Origin: Oenanthe sinensis
Lineage: Eukaryota; Streptophyta; Magnoliopsida; Apiales; Apiaceae
Direction of reading: 5' to 3'
Assembly (NCBI GenBank): GCA_028671895.1
Contig: CM053799.1
Location: forward strand, 52,019,455 to 52,083,454
DNA length: 64,000 nucleotides
Part shown: one piece after another, positions 10,868 to 23,990 of the stretch
How the letters are laid out: each line of letters starts with the position of its first letter
Position numbering within the stretch: position 1 is the stretch's first letter
Position numbers and translations under genes: made by a program
The notes under the pieces: model-generated
What the model was told of the DNA's origin: nothing
Seen by the model: only the letters and a program-made list of their open reading frames with translations
Database searches by the model: none

Positions 10868-11993
10868 TATTACTCATCCAACTTTAATACAATCCAAAAT
10901 GTGGAGTTCAAAGGTCTACCATGCTTCTGGCGTGGTTTTGAGTCACCAATCAATTCTTCAGGAATTGATTTTTGTTTAGGGATTTCAACCCTCGCTAGAG
11001 CATTAATAACGGGTATATATGATTTCGTAATGGGTTTAGAATCATTAAAAGCATCTGGTATTTGATTAGCAATATTTTGCATATGAATAATTCTTTGAAC
11101 TTCAGTTTCACATTGATTAGTACGTGGGTCAATAGAATTAAATCCTGATGCATTCCACGACAGTTCATAATTTAATTTATGCAAAATATTATATCCCCCT
11201 AATGAAGGGAACAAACACTCGTCAAAATGATAGTCAGCATATCGAGCAGTAAATACATCACTGGTTAATGGTTCAAGATATCTTATAATAGATGGTGAAT
11301 CAAAGCCAACATATATTCCAAGTCTTCTATGGGGTCCCATTTTTGTCCTTTGTGGTGGAGCAATGGGAACGTACACAGCACTCCCAAAAATCTTAAAATG
11401 GGAAATATCGGGTATTTGACCAAGAACTAGTTGATGGGGGGGGGATTCTTTATGATAAGCATATTGTCTAATTCTTATTAGGTTCGCGGCATGAAGTATA
11501 GCATGACCCCAAACAAAAGTAGGTAACTTACTTCTAGGAAGTAAGGGACGTGCAATAAGCTAAAGTCTCTTAATCAAAGACTCCGCTAAACCATTTTGTG
11601 TATGCACGTGAGCAACTGGGTATTCAACAGAGATTCCTAATGACATACAATAATCGTTAAAAGTTGAAGATGTAAATTTGGCAACATTATCTAGACGAAT
11701 TGATTTAATAGGATGATCAGGGAATCGAGCACGTAGTTTGATTATTTGGGCAAGTAATTTTACAAAAGCGGTATTTCGGGTTGAAAGTAGACAAACACGT
11801 GACCACCTAGTTGAAGCATCAATTAAAACCATGAAGTATCTAAAAGGACCAGAAGATTGATGAATAGGGCCACAGATATCTTCTTGAATCCTTTCTAAGA
11901 AATTCGGAGACTTGGTTTGAAGTTTGACAAGAGATGGTTGGATAATCAGTTTTTCTAAGGAGCATGCCAAACAAGGAAGTTCGTTATGTGGTA
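10868..11993 (-). pseudogene. Ty1/copia integrase fragment
   Basis: One continuous minus-strand frame from about 11990 to 10870, interrupted only by an in-frame TAG at 11560-11562. It starts at the end of the GAG-pre-integrase region (CLACSLEKL) and runs through the integrase core: DASTRWS (first Asp), SIRLDN (second Asp), NGLAESLIKRL (Glu). The C-terminal part has FGSAVYVPI and LGIYVGFDSP, typical of copia. No reverse transcriptase or LTR is attached. The apparent start codon at 11970 is TTG, so this is an internal piece and not a gene start. A G9 run lies near 11445. Confidence 0.9.
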
Positions 11994-12340
11994 TGATCTT
12001 TTGATATCATATAATTGTACATGACCTCTATTTATAGGCTAACCACCGCCCTTGCTTTACTTCTGCGTATCATATATCTAATTCAAAGTCAGTTTATTAT
12101 TATTATTATATTTATCAATCATTGACAATCAATATATAATAATTTTTATTTTTTAAAAAGGTTTAAGTTTGTTTATTAAAATAATAAAATAAACGCAATT
12201 AATAATTACATTTTCAAAAAACACAACATAAAAATACTTTTTTATGTGATATAAAAGGCCATTTTTTTAGATTATGATATTTTGGACCATTTTACTCTAA
12301 ATTATGACATAAATGTCCAACACCCTAAGAATTAATACGA
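11994..12340. other. AT-rich DNA ahead of a Helitron-like end
   Basis: No coding signal. The sequence just before 12340 resembles the AT-rich body of a non-autonomous Helitron, but no 5' end was located. Confidence 0.35.
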
Positions 12341-12372
12341 GATCCGTGCTTTGCACAGACTCTAATACTAGT
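12341..12372 (+). mobile_element. Helitron-like 3' terminus
   Basis: A short hairpin CCGTGC-TTT-GCACAG (12344-12358) is followed nine bases later by CTAGT (12368-12372) and then T. Hairpin plus CTRRT followed by T is the usual Helitron 3' end. The matching TC-type 5' end was not identified nearby. Confidence 0.45.
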
Positions 12373-12787
12373 TTATATTATAAATACTCAAATCTTAATA
12401 AATAAAAATATATAAAATTTAATTTATAATTAAATTTAAATAAAATATTATATTGTATTATTCAAATAAATTGGGATAATCAATAAAAGGGAATTCATCA
12501 AAAATTGGGATAACGAATAAAGAGAAATATAAATCATGTATTGATTTTTATAAAATAGGAAAAGAAATAAAATAGAAATGGATATAACCATATAGCAGTA
12601 TTGAATTAAATTTCATAAAAATAGACAGAGAATAAAAAAATGGATATAGCCATATCGGATTAGAAAAAAACTTATGGCAATGACAATACAATAAAAGCAA
12701 CAACTTAGCAGTAATTGCGACTTGCTTATAAATTTAATTAATACTCCGTATATCCTTTTCTAAACAACTTACTACCTTAGAGCCTGT

Positions 12788-13882
12788 TTGGCAAACGGGC
12801 TTAAAACTGGCTTAAAGCTGTTTCTGATTATCAGATGCAGGTGTGTGTGCAAAGATTGGGCTAACTTGATTTGTCAGCCATATTTTCCACTAGAATACTT
12901 ATCAAGAGCAAAAACTCCTCTCCAGTTGGTGCTCGAAAAAGACGACGACATTGTCCTGGCTCAACTTGATGAACCTTTGGTCACTGCCAATTTTTCGATA
13001 CCTATAAAATCAATTTTTGATCTCAACATACGACGATTTTTCAGTAGGTCGTCATCAAATCGCTTACAAATTTTTACTTGTCAGGTTACCGGTTGGATAC
13101 TGGCCGTTGTCTACCCAGACTCTATAGAGAGGAGGCAACTATATGATGCCCATATGTATAATCCTATAACTGGTCAACATATTGTTGTACAACAATCTAA
13201 CATGGATCATAAAGATTGGCAGAATTGTGCTTTGATTTTTGCTCAAAAAACCAATCAATTAAAGTTGTTGATATTCCATCGTAGTAAAACAAGGTATATG
13301 GAAGCAGCTATACAAACAATTGGCACCAACCTGTGGAGAAGTATAGGAGAAGCCTATTACTGTGATGGGATGCCCATATTCTTAAACGGAAAGTGTCACT
13401 GGCGTAATGACATGGCTAAGGTAATAATTTCTTTTGACGCGGAAGAAGAAGTATTTCAGGTGATTCATACGCCATTGTGTTTTCAGACCTACAAGTGGTT
13501 CAATCTTGGATCATTAGATGGTTGTTTATGTGTTACTTTGATTGTCTCCGGTCATGAGTTGGAGTTATGGGTGATGAAAGAGTATGGCATTCGAGATTCA
13601 TGGACTAAAACTTTTGTATTCTCTGTTAGTGAAAGCTGTTTTAGTTACGATTGGAATAAAGATTCAACTAAGTTCTTGATGTCTCTAACATGTCTCAACA
13701 GCGGAGAACTTTTGATGTTGCTGGGTCGTACTAGGCATATACAAAATAATCGGAAGAAATATTCAACTATGATCTGTTATAATCCACATTCAAGAAAGTA
13801 CAGATATGTCGGATTTGCAATGCTCAGCAAGTATTTACACATGACAAAAGGTGATGGTTTATTCTCTCTGATTTATAGATAA
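12788..13882 (+). pseudogene. F-box-associated protein gene, 5' truncated
   Basis: Plant F-box proteins are substrate receptors of SCF ubiquitin ligases. The visible frame begins inside the F-box itself: IIRCRCVCKDWANLI is the C-terminal half of the motif, and the usual preceding LP..L...IL.RLPVKSL half is absent. The rest (to residue ~360) is a full-length-looking F-box-associated domain with YNPITGQH, the central FLNGKCHW, the SFDAEEEVFQ block and the IRDSWTKTF block, ending RKYRYVG...SLIYR. The frame opens with TTG, not ATG. The first in-frame Met lies about 120 codons inside. The 45 bp before the F-box text (GCCTGTTTGGCAAACGGG) look like a hAT-like terminal sequence, so the 5' end was probably replaced or lost through a transposon. 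The 3' end is intact. Confidence 0.75.
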
Positions 13883-14140
13883 TAGTTATGAATTGTTTTT
13901 AGCAGTTCTATAAGTAGTTTGAATTTTTGTGAGAATAAATTAATTTAAATTATTGCCTGGTTTTACAAGTTTTTGATGAACTTCTTTGCTTAGGATAACT
14001 AGTTTTCAGAGACTTTCATAATATTTGCTTTCTTTGTGCCAAGAGAAAAAAATAAAGACATTTGTTGGTGCAAAAGTCTTCATAAAATTTTGCTAAACAT
14101 AATGGATCACAACAATATAAAGTGCTAAACAGATAAACAT
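13883..14140. other. 3' flank of the F-box remnant, nothing seen
   Basis: AT-rich; no features recognised. Confidence 0.5.
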
Positions 14141-14144
14141 AATA

Positions 14145-14286
14145 TCGACACAATTTCAGAGTATGTATAGATTTTGGCTCCGGTGGTGTTGGCGTAGTTT
14201 AAGGTGGCTGCGACTGGGAGATTAGCGAACTTGTTACCGGAGACCTGCAAAACGACGACGTTTAGTGATGTACCTTGCTTTGACAT
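14145..14286 (-). pseudogene. Possible gene fragment (MSKQGTSLNVVV...)
   Basis: From an ATG at 14286 the minus strand reads MSKQGTSLNVVVLQVSGNKF, then NLPVAATLNYANTTGAK. This is far less AT-rich than the surroundings and looks like true coding sequence of about 45 residues. It then runs into AT-rich nonsense. The VSGNK...AA..Y...GAK pattern is faintly like the N-terminal GST-like fold of some translation proteins, but I cannot assign it. It may be a single exon of a decayed gene. Confidence 0.35.
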
Positions 14287-14289
14287 TGC

Positions 14290-15180
14290 GATCGATCAGG
14301 AGCTTCCTCTGTGTGTGCGTATCGCCGTGATCAAAATTTTGATTTATTAGGATTTGCCCGAAAAAAAAAAATTAGTAAACAGAGTAATCAATTAAAAATT
14401 TAACTTGAAAAAGCCCTTTTAATTATCTTATAAGTTGAAAAATGTACATATTTTTTAATATAAACTAACCCCTTATATTTAATTAAAATTCAAAATTTCA
14501 ATTGTGTTATTTTTGGGTTCATATATGAACTCGAACCCTTCATCGATTTCGCTGGAAACATTAAAAAATATGAATATCATAACAATCGGTCACATTACAT
14601 ATGACTTTCTATCTTTGCAAAACGTAACTCTATATTACAATTGATGCAAGGTAAGATTTATATAGGAAAAGCCTTGGGCTGCTTTTGTAATTCATATTTG
14701 AGATGACAAGAAAATCATGAACCATATTATGGGTCTCCAGATACAAAAATTACCTGATATTTCCGCAAAAATTTACTATTCTGGGAACAAATTAGTTTCA
14801 AAGTTATAATAAATACTAGTTCTATCCTTTCAAAACATAAGAAAAAGAAACCAACAGGACAGTAATGAAGAAACGATTCTAAGTATTCATTGCATTTACT
14901 GCTTATCCAGCTCGCGCACGCACTAAAAAGAATTAAGAAACATAATAGCGGAAAAAGTACTAGAAGTATAAGATGTCCTCTGCGGATAACAATTTTCTTT
15001 TTGGGTGGGGAATGTGCAGAGGCAGTGAACATTTAGAAGTAAACCTAGAGACTCGAACTAAACCCGCATGCACTATAACAATGTCAGCTGAAACATTAGG
15101 TAAAATAGCACAGATGTTTGTTGAACTCATGGACAAAATGTCATCATCATCGGTAAACACTACCGAATCCATCAATTTGT
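14290..15180. other. 3' flank of SUVR gene
   Basis: AT-rich intergenic or 3' UTR sequence downstream (on minus) of the SUVR stop codon at 15184. Short frames on both strands at 14727-15245 show no homology that I recognise. Confidence 0.5.
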
Positions 15181-15183
15181 CCA

Positions 15184-18100
15184 TCATGTGGCTGTTTCAG
15201 ATGCAGATCCTGTATAGGGTCCAAAAGAAATGTAAGCAAAATTGACCTGACAATGTTACATAGAAGCAAAATTGACCTGATCTTAATTATGCAGTGTCAG
15301 TTAATTTGAATAAACAATAAGAGGCTGCTCTTGAATCTTGATAAAGAGCTATACTAATCTTGAAAACAGTACCCAAGTTGAAGGACCAAGGATAATACTT
15401 TTCCTGATTATTTTAACTGTCCATTTTCCTTTATAAAACCCAAGCTAACTTATCTCGATGCATGGAAAGTATACAGTAATATTAAAAACTAGCTGTGCAA
15501 CAAACATAGTACTCACTTGTTGTGCGGTTAATGCTGCGGCAAAAGTTGCTACCACACAGGCACTTAAATGTGTTGATAGAATGTTCATGATCATCAAAAT
15601 TAATATCATAATCCTGCAATTATCATAATGTAACAGCTGTTTGACAAATGAAATGCATACAAAAAAATAAATATATATCTATGTAAAAGAACTAGCTGGA
15701 AAGTTTACCATCAAATATAACATCAAAGAGATAACAAGCAGTTTAACAGGTAGTACGAAACCCACATGCATAAGCAAGAGGCAAGTATAATACAAATAAA
15801 ATGGTTGCAGAGTTGTAGTAATGCATTAATATTGTGTCACAATTTTTTTGAATCAGGCTCCAAACACGTAAGACACAGATGAAAGTGTATTACTGTATTG
15901 TCTGCAAATTAAAAAAATAACTGAAGTATATAGGCCTTACTTGCCACTTTCATATATTTTGGTCATTTTTAGTTAATTGGAATATAGATAATAGCATCCC
16001 TTGACATTCGCTTTTCAGTATTCAACTGTGTGGTGATCTCAAGCTTCTATACAAACAAATCAATCACAACCGGGACAATAGGAACCAATATTTGGAGAAT
16101 TCTGAAAAATGTTAATCTTAACATACTTACCCATGTTAGCTCTTCCAAAGCTTTCACTTCTCTTGTTGTAAAGAACGCTAGCTGCGATGAAAAGAAATAA
16201 ACTGGTAAATATGTACTGCACACCATAATGTACATGTGTAATAAAAAACATAAATTAAACAATACAGCAACTACAGAGACTCCTCACATGATAATAGTGG
16301 CGATCTGGAGTCTCCACCTCCACGGGGATTTCAATCAAATTTGAGTCAGCACACCTAGGAAATCAGAAATTGGGTTAAACAGTGTAAGGGAGAATAACTA
16401 GTATTAATGAAAAAACTCAAAAGTTTTGTGGCAACAATACAACAAGGAACAAAAATGTAAAAACCAAGACAATAAAAGAATTAGTAATTCCAAAAATTAG
16501 TAGTTCCAAAGACCAGTAAAGTAGTAATCATTATATTAAAATGAGGTACAATAATTGTGTCAATAAAGTAGTACAATATCCAAGATGCACATAGATATCT
16601 TCACAGAGATTGCAGTATGGTAATTCTTAGGCAAGGTAATAAAAGGGTTTGGAGCTACATGTCTAAAATTATGACTTTTTGATCGAATACAGGCTTCAGA
16701 CTTTGGAGCTACAATTATGTCTAATTGTAGTCAGACTGCCAGAGTAGTAGAAATTCGTACCAGCAGTTATAACAACTTCAGCACAAAGAAATAAATTCGA
16801 TTGAAGATATATAGTAACAAACGATTATCAACTAAAAGATTATATTGCAAATACGCAAACAAAGTTGCCCACTTTTACTACTTACCTATGGTTAATAAAC
16901 CTTGCAACATTACCAAAATGTGATGCATCCAAGCAAAGTGCTTCTTCATCCTTTAAGACTGTCTTTGTACTCCAATTAGCATCAAGAAGCACAGAATATT
17001 GATGCGATCCAGTGTCGCAGCTTTGTAGGACTCGGTCAAAAAGCTCAGAATTCGTTAATACTTCTCCTACATACTCACAAACGAAAGCCCCTTTTGGAAG
17101 ACTCTCTAGGGTGCGAAGCCCCCAACCTTTTCCCCCAACTGTCATAAACACCTAACACATGTAATAAAGAAGATAATTAGCTTCTTTTTTTTATTTAGTG
17201 GAGGGAGGAGAAAAAAGAAGATAGTAAATTATTCCGTCAGAACTCAAGTATTGAGGAGATGTAAACAGTCTTACTGACTTGTAATTTGCGATCTATTCCA
17301 CGTTGTACAACCCGATTGCCACAATTTTTACTGCAACCACATTTCCACCAGCATTCTTTGATAAACTTCCTCATTAGGTGACCCTTACATAATTCTAGTT
17401 TTCTCTCAGTCATCAATCTCTCCAAGGGACATTCCTTGCAAACTAATAGTTTCTGCTTCAGATGTTCACGTTTCATGGAAATGCATTCTTCTAAAAGCTT
17501 CACTTTAACAAGGCCTTCCGGTGTGTATGCATACTCACCATTAGTTTCATTAGAACATGCACAAGGCGTTGATGATGATAGACAGTCGCCAGAACATTTT
17601 AAACAGCAACTCTCTCTAATATGAGCAAGAGATATGTTCACATGAGCTTTCTGAAAAATTACATTTTCGGGTATGTAGTTGAACGATGGCCGGCATTCAC
17701 TGTTGATTTCATTTTGCATTAAGACCACAACATGTTCCTGTCCTTTAGCCAAGTCAATAACATCATGTGCAGAATTCACATTATTCAGCATAGATTGAGG
17801 CTTGACAATCATTGCACTTTGACAGTCAGTTGACTTGTGGGCAGTAAGTGCTCTCTCTGAGTAAACATTGTAATGATTCCCAATTCTGTTATCATGTGGT
17901 AAATTGCTCATACCACTGCATGGTGGAAGAGATCTTGGTATATGATGGAGAACTACCGCAGCATTAGACTGAACGTTGTCTGCTCCATCAAATGGCTGCA
18001 GTGCATACTGTACTTCAGGTTTTCCCAGAGTGGAACAGTTGCTTACAGAAACACTCACATCCTCACATGGTGCAGGAGCGATATCAAAGTCTGGATTAGA

Positions 18101-20237
18101 TTTACTTGGGCTTTTAACCAGCTCTGAAATAATTCTCTTTTCACTTGCAAAATCAGGAATACCATTGCCTTCATCATTCTCAATTACTGATTGGGATGAT
18201 TGCACTTTTTGAACCGCTGGGTCTCTTACAGAAGCATTTTCAACAGAAAAATATCCTTGTGGTGATGGCTCTGCTAAATTTAAAAAGAAACAGACATTTT
18301 AAAGTAAATAATCAATAGCTTAATTCGTATATACAATCTAGACAAGGAAACAACAATCGATGAAACCAAAAGCTAAAAGACTACGACTACAATCATTTTT
18401 GAGTTGGAATAATGGCATTATTTGCACAACTTCCTGGTAGAAGCGGATCATTGGTCTTGATCATACATATAGGTTGTGAATGTAGTTTCCAACTTTCCAT
18501 ACACATAGCCTTTTACACTACATCTCATCTACAAAATCAAAGTCAACTATGTTTCCAGTTTCCCATCACCCTGGTAAAATAAGATTCTTAAAATTTACAA
18601 GGTTTTTACAGATTAATCATGAAAACAATGCAGGAGTTACAACTACTCCAAACAACAAGAGCCTACTTTTCAATCATAAACAACACATGTTAGCTCTAAA
18701 AGGATTCTATCATAGATAATTAGATATCAACTGTTCAGGTAAAGCTGATACTTGAATGAGATCCTGAGTACTGAGCCTACTAGCCTATGCTTTGGTGTTA
18801 CAATTTGTAATTTAAATGAAAAGTAACTTAAGGTTTAGACCAGAATATTCCATCAAGTATAGATTAACTTTTTTTATTAAAAGTATATAATATAACATAT
18901 CCAGTTGCATAAATAAGTGTAAAATGTGACCGAATGCACCAAACAATAACATCCAACACAAAGAAATATACAAGCTTCACAATCCCTGCTAATATCACTT
19001 TAATACATACAAGCCAAAAGGCCACAACCCGTCCATTAATGCTACTCTGGCTTCTTGGAGATCAGGCAAGCATTTGAGCCTTGATTTGAGCCTTGACTAA
19101 ACAGTGAATTCAAGAATTTTATAGATCCTATATGGCCGACACAAAATACTGGTGTTGACTAGACGTCAGTAAAAATATTGTACGGGTTGTAGACCTTATG
19201 TGAATAATGCTATAGCAATCATACAGTTATTTACTTGTTTCAGATAGATATCAAAAATGAATTTTAAAGAGATAGGAACATCAGATATACCAGGATGGAC
19301 TGCTGTAGCCGCAACATCAGCATGTATCTTTTCCTCAGTAGACGGCTTATCATTTAATTCCGTCACAACATAACCATTGGGGACCTGTTTTGGAGGGTGA
19401 GAAATTACAGCATCCACCTTTGGCTCCCTAATGCTCACACCATGAGAAGACCTCTCAGAAAATTTGAAATCTTTAGGAGGACTTTGAGATAGGAGGGGTT
19501 CCTTTCCTTTGTCTTTGGAACGCATAATAGAGGAATGAGATGGAACAGATATTACTGGACCTCCTGACTCATTTGAAACAGGTTGCTTCCCTTTATCTCT
19601 GTCAAGTGGCTGCGATGGTAGTGACTGAGGTTCAGGATTTGTTATTTCTTGTGCACTTACTTCGTTTTCCTCGACTTTTGGCTTTTTGAGTTCACCAACA
19701 CCTACGCCAAGGCTACAGTTCGCCAAAGAAGACGATACATGATTATCTTGGTGCTTCAGTCGCAACCTTTTTAAAGGACGGTCAGCCTCATCATGCAACT
19801 GTATTTCTCGCTCTGAATTCTCATCATCCTGGTCAAAACAATGTAAATGGGAAACTATTATTAACCCTGTATGCACTGGTCAAGTTGCGTAGTATTAATA
19901 TACATACATGAAAAAAAGAAAGTCACTTACATTAGAATTCACAAGTTTTTTATTCTTTTCTGTTGCTGCCTGGAAAGTGGAAGAAAGCACAATAAAGGTT
20001 TTTGACTCGTACATAAAAATTAGTGAACACGACAGAAGGAAAGCAGGAACGCACCTCCATTTCATCCCTTTCAAGTATAGCATCTGCAAGAGCCCGATAG
20101 TTTTCCTCTTCGATAAGTTCCCAATTTTTGTCATACAGTTTCAACAGATCTTTCAAGACCGGTTTTACTTTTTCTTCGAGAATCCCAATAGCCCTCATAG
20201 CACGAAAGGCCTTTGCAACTCGTTGATTAGGCGCCAT
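15184..20237 (-). CDS. SUVR: SUVR-type SET-domain histone methyltransferase, intact
   Basis: Nuclear SET-domain protein of the plant SU(VAR)3-9-related class, which methylates histone H3 Lys9 or, for Arabidopsis SUVR2, supports transcriptional silencing. Nine exons on minus: 20055-20237, 19931-19969, 19291-19828, 17279-18273, 16886-17151, 16288-16354, 16131-16181, 15517-15613, 15184-15209. Phases close and give about 753 residues, near the length of Arabidopsis SUVR1/SUVR2. Order: WIYLD domain (residues 1-61, MAPNQRVAKAFRAMRAIGI), a long acidic/basic disordered region with a KRLRLK patch, pre-SET Cys cluster (CCLKCSGDC ... CWWKCGCSKNC, about 475-575), SET (GKGWGLRTL, NVARFINHRC at ~666-675, ELTWDYDI) and post-SET CLCGSNFC. 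NHRC instead of NHSC is usual in SUVR1/2. The last 26-bp exon is the least certain part. Partial duplicates lie at 27.9-32.0 kb. Confidence 0.9.
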
Positions 20238-20239
20238 AG

Positions 20240-21120
20240 CTTATTTCGACGATTTTTTAAAATTATGTTGTAACTCAGCCAAAGCACCTGCATATGACTA
20301 GTATGAGACAAAAATATAACAGGAGTAGACGAGTAGTCTGCATTCAATATGTAACATGGGAATAATGATTTTCTTAAAAATGAAGTGCTAAGTAATGTGA
20401 AATACAATATTAGAAGAAAGCAGCATGTAAAGAATGTGTGTATATGGTTTTAAAATTCTTACCTGATATCTTGATTAACAAGGTATGAAAATCAATCATG
20501 TTAACAAATATAAAAGATTTAAAACTACTCCAAATGGTTATAGATGAGTGATCATGTATATGCACAATGTCTTCATGTAGATAATTATTTATTTTGGCGA
20601 AATCAAGAGTATGCATCTATTTCTATAGATTAGAGCTGCAAAGCAAAAAATTTGAGTCCGTATTAATGTTGGAGATAAGGTAAGTATATGGAACAAAAAA
20701 ATCAAATGATATGTTGCCCAAATATTTCAAACAATTTGCGAGAAGAAGACATTGGAACATCTTTTCCACTAACAGATCCAGCGGGAACTCATTCAGAACA
20801 ACAATTATAAAGAAGGAAGACGGATATTTTGGTGGATTAATCGCAGTTATTCAACTCAAAAACAATCACTAACACTAGGACTTTCCAACAGAAACTTTTT
20901 TGATCAGAACTTATAACACAAAGGAAAAATCTCAATTCAATAATCAATCAAAGTCTTCAAATAAAGAATATGTCTCCTAGGAGTAAACCCTAAAACTTAA
21001 CCAACAACAAGCAAATTCCCAATAATAAGAAGGAAAAAAAACCTTTTTTGTATTCTGCTACCATAACTTAAAATATTCCTTACAGTCTATCTATTTAACA
21101 TAATTAAACTTTATATTAAA
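20240..21120. promoter_or_regulatory. 5' flank of SUVR gene, duplicated at 30616-31345
   Basis: AT-rich DNA upstream of the SUVR ATG. The stretch 20240-20970 is repeated almost base for base upstream of the second SUVR copy (30616-31345), so the presumed promoter and 5' UTR were copied along with the gene. No individual promoter motif could be fixed. Confidence 0.5.
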
Positions 21121-21125
21121 TTTTA

Positions 21126-21385
21126 CTCCATCCGTCCTGTTTTTTATTGACCAGATTACCTATTTTATTTGTCCCAAAATGTTTGTCCATATTCCATAAA
21201 TATGGTAAAGAATTAAAATATTAATTTTTATTTATTTTATGTTAATAGTTAGGGATATTTATTGTTGTTATAAATTATTTTATTTTACATACATATGTTA
21301 ATATGAATATTTTAGATTATGGTAGAGAATTAGAAAAAGTTTTGTTACCTTTATTATTAGTACTTGGTGGTCAATTTTGAGGGAG
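21126..21385. mobile_element. Degenerate Stowaway-like MITE
   Basis: The left end CTCCATCCGTCC follows TA (21124-21125), and the right end GAGGGAG precedes TA (21386-21387). The length is 260 bp. The interior is AT-rich with weaker arm pairing than the 7550-7802 element, so it is an older copy or a related family. Confidence 0.65.
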
Positions 21386-21389
21386 TACT

Positions 21390-21612
21390 CATACGAAGAT
21401 GCAATCTATTGTTACTAAAAGACTTTGATTGATTATTAAATTGAGATTGTTCCCTCTCTTGTTATGGGTGTCATGGGTTGTGATCCATACAAACTCTTCT
21501 CTTCTATTGAGAGACGAAGAGACCCTCGGATGGTGGTTCTTCAGTTGGGAGGTTTGTGGGTTTTCTATAGTTAATCCAGAATAATCTATCTTTTTTATCA
21601 TTTTAAATGTTG
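21390..21612. repeat. Diverged direct repeat, copy 1 (partner 22432-22712)
   Basis: Shares blocks such as GACTTTGATTGATT, TTGTGATCCATACAAACTC and ATCTATCTTTTTTATCATTTT in the same order with 22432-22712. It directly follows the MITE at 21126-21385, and MITE-like text also precedes the partner, so a larger unit was duplicated. Confidence 0.65.
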
Positions 21613-22431
21613 TCCTGTCAAGAACTTAGGTTTCTACGTCAATTTCTTAATTTTTGGATTTTTGGGAGATATAGGAATTTGCGAAAAAATATATATATTG
21701 TTCATTAGGCACTATTCACGACTATTGTTCATCAGGCACTATACGCAACAAGAACATTTTCCATGGCCAAAATAGAGGAGATTCTAGATAACATGACGAC
21801 CACCACACGAATAGTAATGCCGAACTTAAAAATAATCTTGTAATGGTTGATGAATTCGAGTGGAGCAAACTGCAAACCTGCAAAGAGGGCCTGTTAGATA
21901 CCGAGCCAAGCCTCTTAGATACCACAAGAGTCAAAAGGAAAATTCAGTTTTAAAAGTTCCTAAAGTTTAGTATATTAACATTGAAAAAAGACAAGATAGA
22001 TGAGGTGTTTCAAATTGAAAATGTTGTGAACAAGGAGACTAACATGATAATGGTGGGGCATATGGACTTCCTAGGAGAAAAGATATCAAGATAATGAGAA
22101 TTGTTGTCGGATCAAAATATTTTGCACTTTCGAGATTTCTTCTAAAGATTTTATTGATGCAGTTGAAATTTGGTGTCTTCAAGTTCTACGGTGACCATCT
22201 TTCCATCCTTTAATTCTTAAATTTTATAAAACTATTGGTCGTGTTTTTTTAAAGGCAAGGAGAATGGTGTGGAGCGAGCAATTAGAATATTAATATGAAT
22301 AGATTCGATTGTAACATATTATTGCACATATAGATTATTAGGATTATTCAAAATTATTGTAGAGAATAAAAAAATGATTTGGTTCTTTTATTATTAAGAT
22401 TTTACATTGTGGTTAAGTTTTTGATATTTAC

Positions 22432-22712
22432 TACGGAGATGCAAACTATTATTAAAAAGACTTTGATTGATTTTTGAATTGAAATTGTGCTCCCTCTTGT
22501 TGTGTGCCTCTTGTTATCAGTTGTGATCCATACAAACTCTTCTTATTTGCGGTTGAGAAATTGTAGGAGTAGAGGTTCATCTGTGGTTAGATTATTTGCG
22601 GTTGAGAAATTGTAGGAGTAGAGGTTCATCTTTGGTTAGATTACCTTATGGCTTATGGTTTTCTACGGTTAATCCACAATTATCTATCTTTTTTATCATT
22701 TTATTTGTTTTC
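22432..22712. repeat. Diverged direct repeat, copy 2, with internal 48-bp tandem duplication
   Basis: Partner of 21390-21612. Inside it a roughly 48-bp segment, beginning TTATTTGCGGTTGAGAAATT and ending GGTTAGA, is present twice in tandem (about 22545-22641) with a single clear difference (CTGTGG versus CTTTGG). Confidence 0.7.
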
Positions 22713-22839
22713 CTACATAAGTAAATATTTATTGGAGGAATTTTTTGTGGGCAACATAAATGGGACAGAAGGGGAGTAATTGACTCAATTCCTAAATAAT
22801 AACTTAAATAGATACAAATGTCCCTTTGTTGACCACTAA

Positions 22840-23240
22840 GGCCCCGTTTGGCATTGCATTTACCCTTCATTAACCACTACACCCTGTTTGGATATACTTT
22901 CCCTATCCCCAACTTAATTGGCCCAACTTATTTGGCCAAAAGGATAATTGTTGTTTTCCTTACATTCCCTATTAAGGAAAGCTGCTTTCTCACCTTACTA
23001 GATGAAAATTACATTAATTATATTTAATAAATAAATAACATTAATTTTCAACTACTCAAGAAAAAATTATATTAATTTCATTAGATATAAATGACATTAA
23101 TCTTTAACATAATTTAAAAAATCATAATAAATTTGTTTAAACTTGAAATTTAAAATCTTATAACTTATTTACCAATCACCTATCGCAGCACCTTTCCCCA
23201 AACAGGTTGGGAACAACAATGACAAACTGGGCCTCGTGCA
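22840..23240. other. Possible nested hAT-like MITE remnants
   Basis: CCCCGTTTGGCATTG (about 22851) and CCCTGTTTGGATA (about 22881) lie in one orientation and CCCCAAACAGGTTGGG (about 23196) in the other, as at the ends of short hAT-like elements. Target duplications could not be defined. Confidence 0.3.
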
Positions 23241-23990
23241 GTGCACAGTACATGGATACGCAAATTCAGCAAATATGAAATAAATGGGGTGTGGGAACTA
23301 TGTATATGATTTTCTATGTGATAAAAAATCGCTAACAAAACTAAAAATTTCATTCAAATGAAATAAAATAATCATAGTCACTTTTTCATCCTCCATCAAA
23401 GCTGAAGACACTAGATCCATACTAGTTAAAAGACACTAGATGGAAGATGGCACTAAATGGAAAATTGGGGACACACCACATGAATCGTCATGCATACACA
23501 ATGGTGTGATCCCCGCAACCGTAAGTGCAAGGTACATTTGGTACATTCGCCAAACATCGCATATTCCGAAGTTACACCCACTCTCTACTTTGTTAATTAT
23601 ACCCATGTTGACACATGATATGTCGCGGGTATGAGATGCGACTCAAACCCTTCCAATCTATCGTAACATGACCAGACACTTGTAAAGAGAAAAGTCATGC
23701 AATACTTGTTGCTATGATGTCCTCTTGATTTTATGCAATGTATTTGTACACGATTTATTGGTAATAGACACCATTTTCTAAATGTAAGATGAATTAAGAT
23801 TATATAAGTTTTTACATGTCAAGTTCCTGCACCCTTGTCTAATTTTTGTGTCTAATTTCAGAAGCCCTTTTGATGTGATGAGTGGTGACATTTCCAGATG
23901 TATCCTTTCCCTATCACCCTCGCCCGCCCAAGTAAGATAGCGCTGCTACCCAGTCTTCCTAGACTATGCCCTGGAACTAGTATCAATAAT

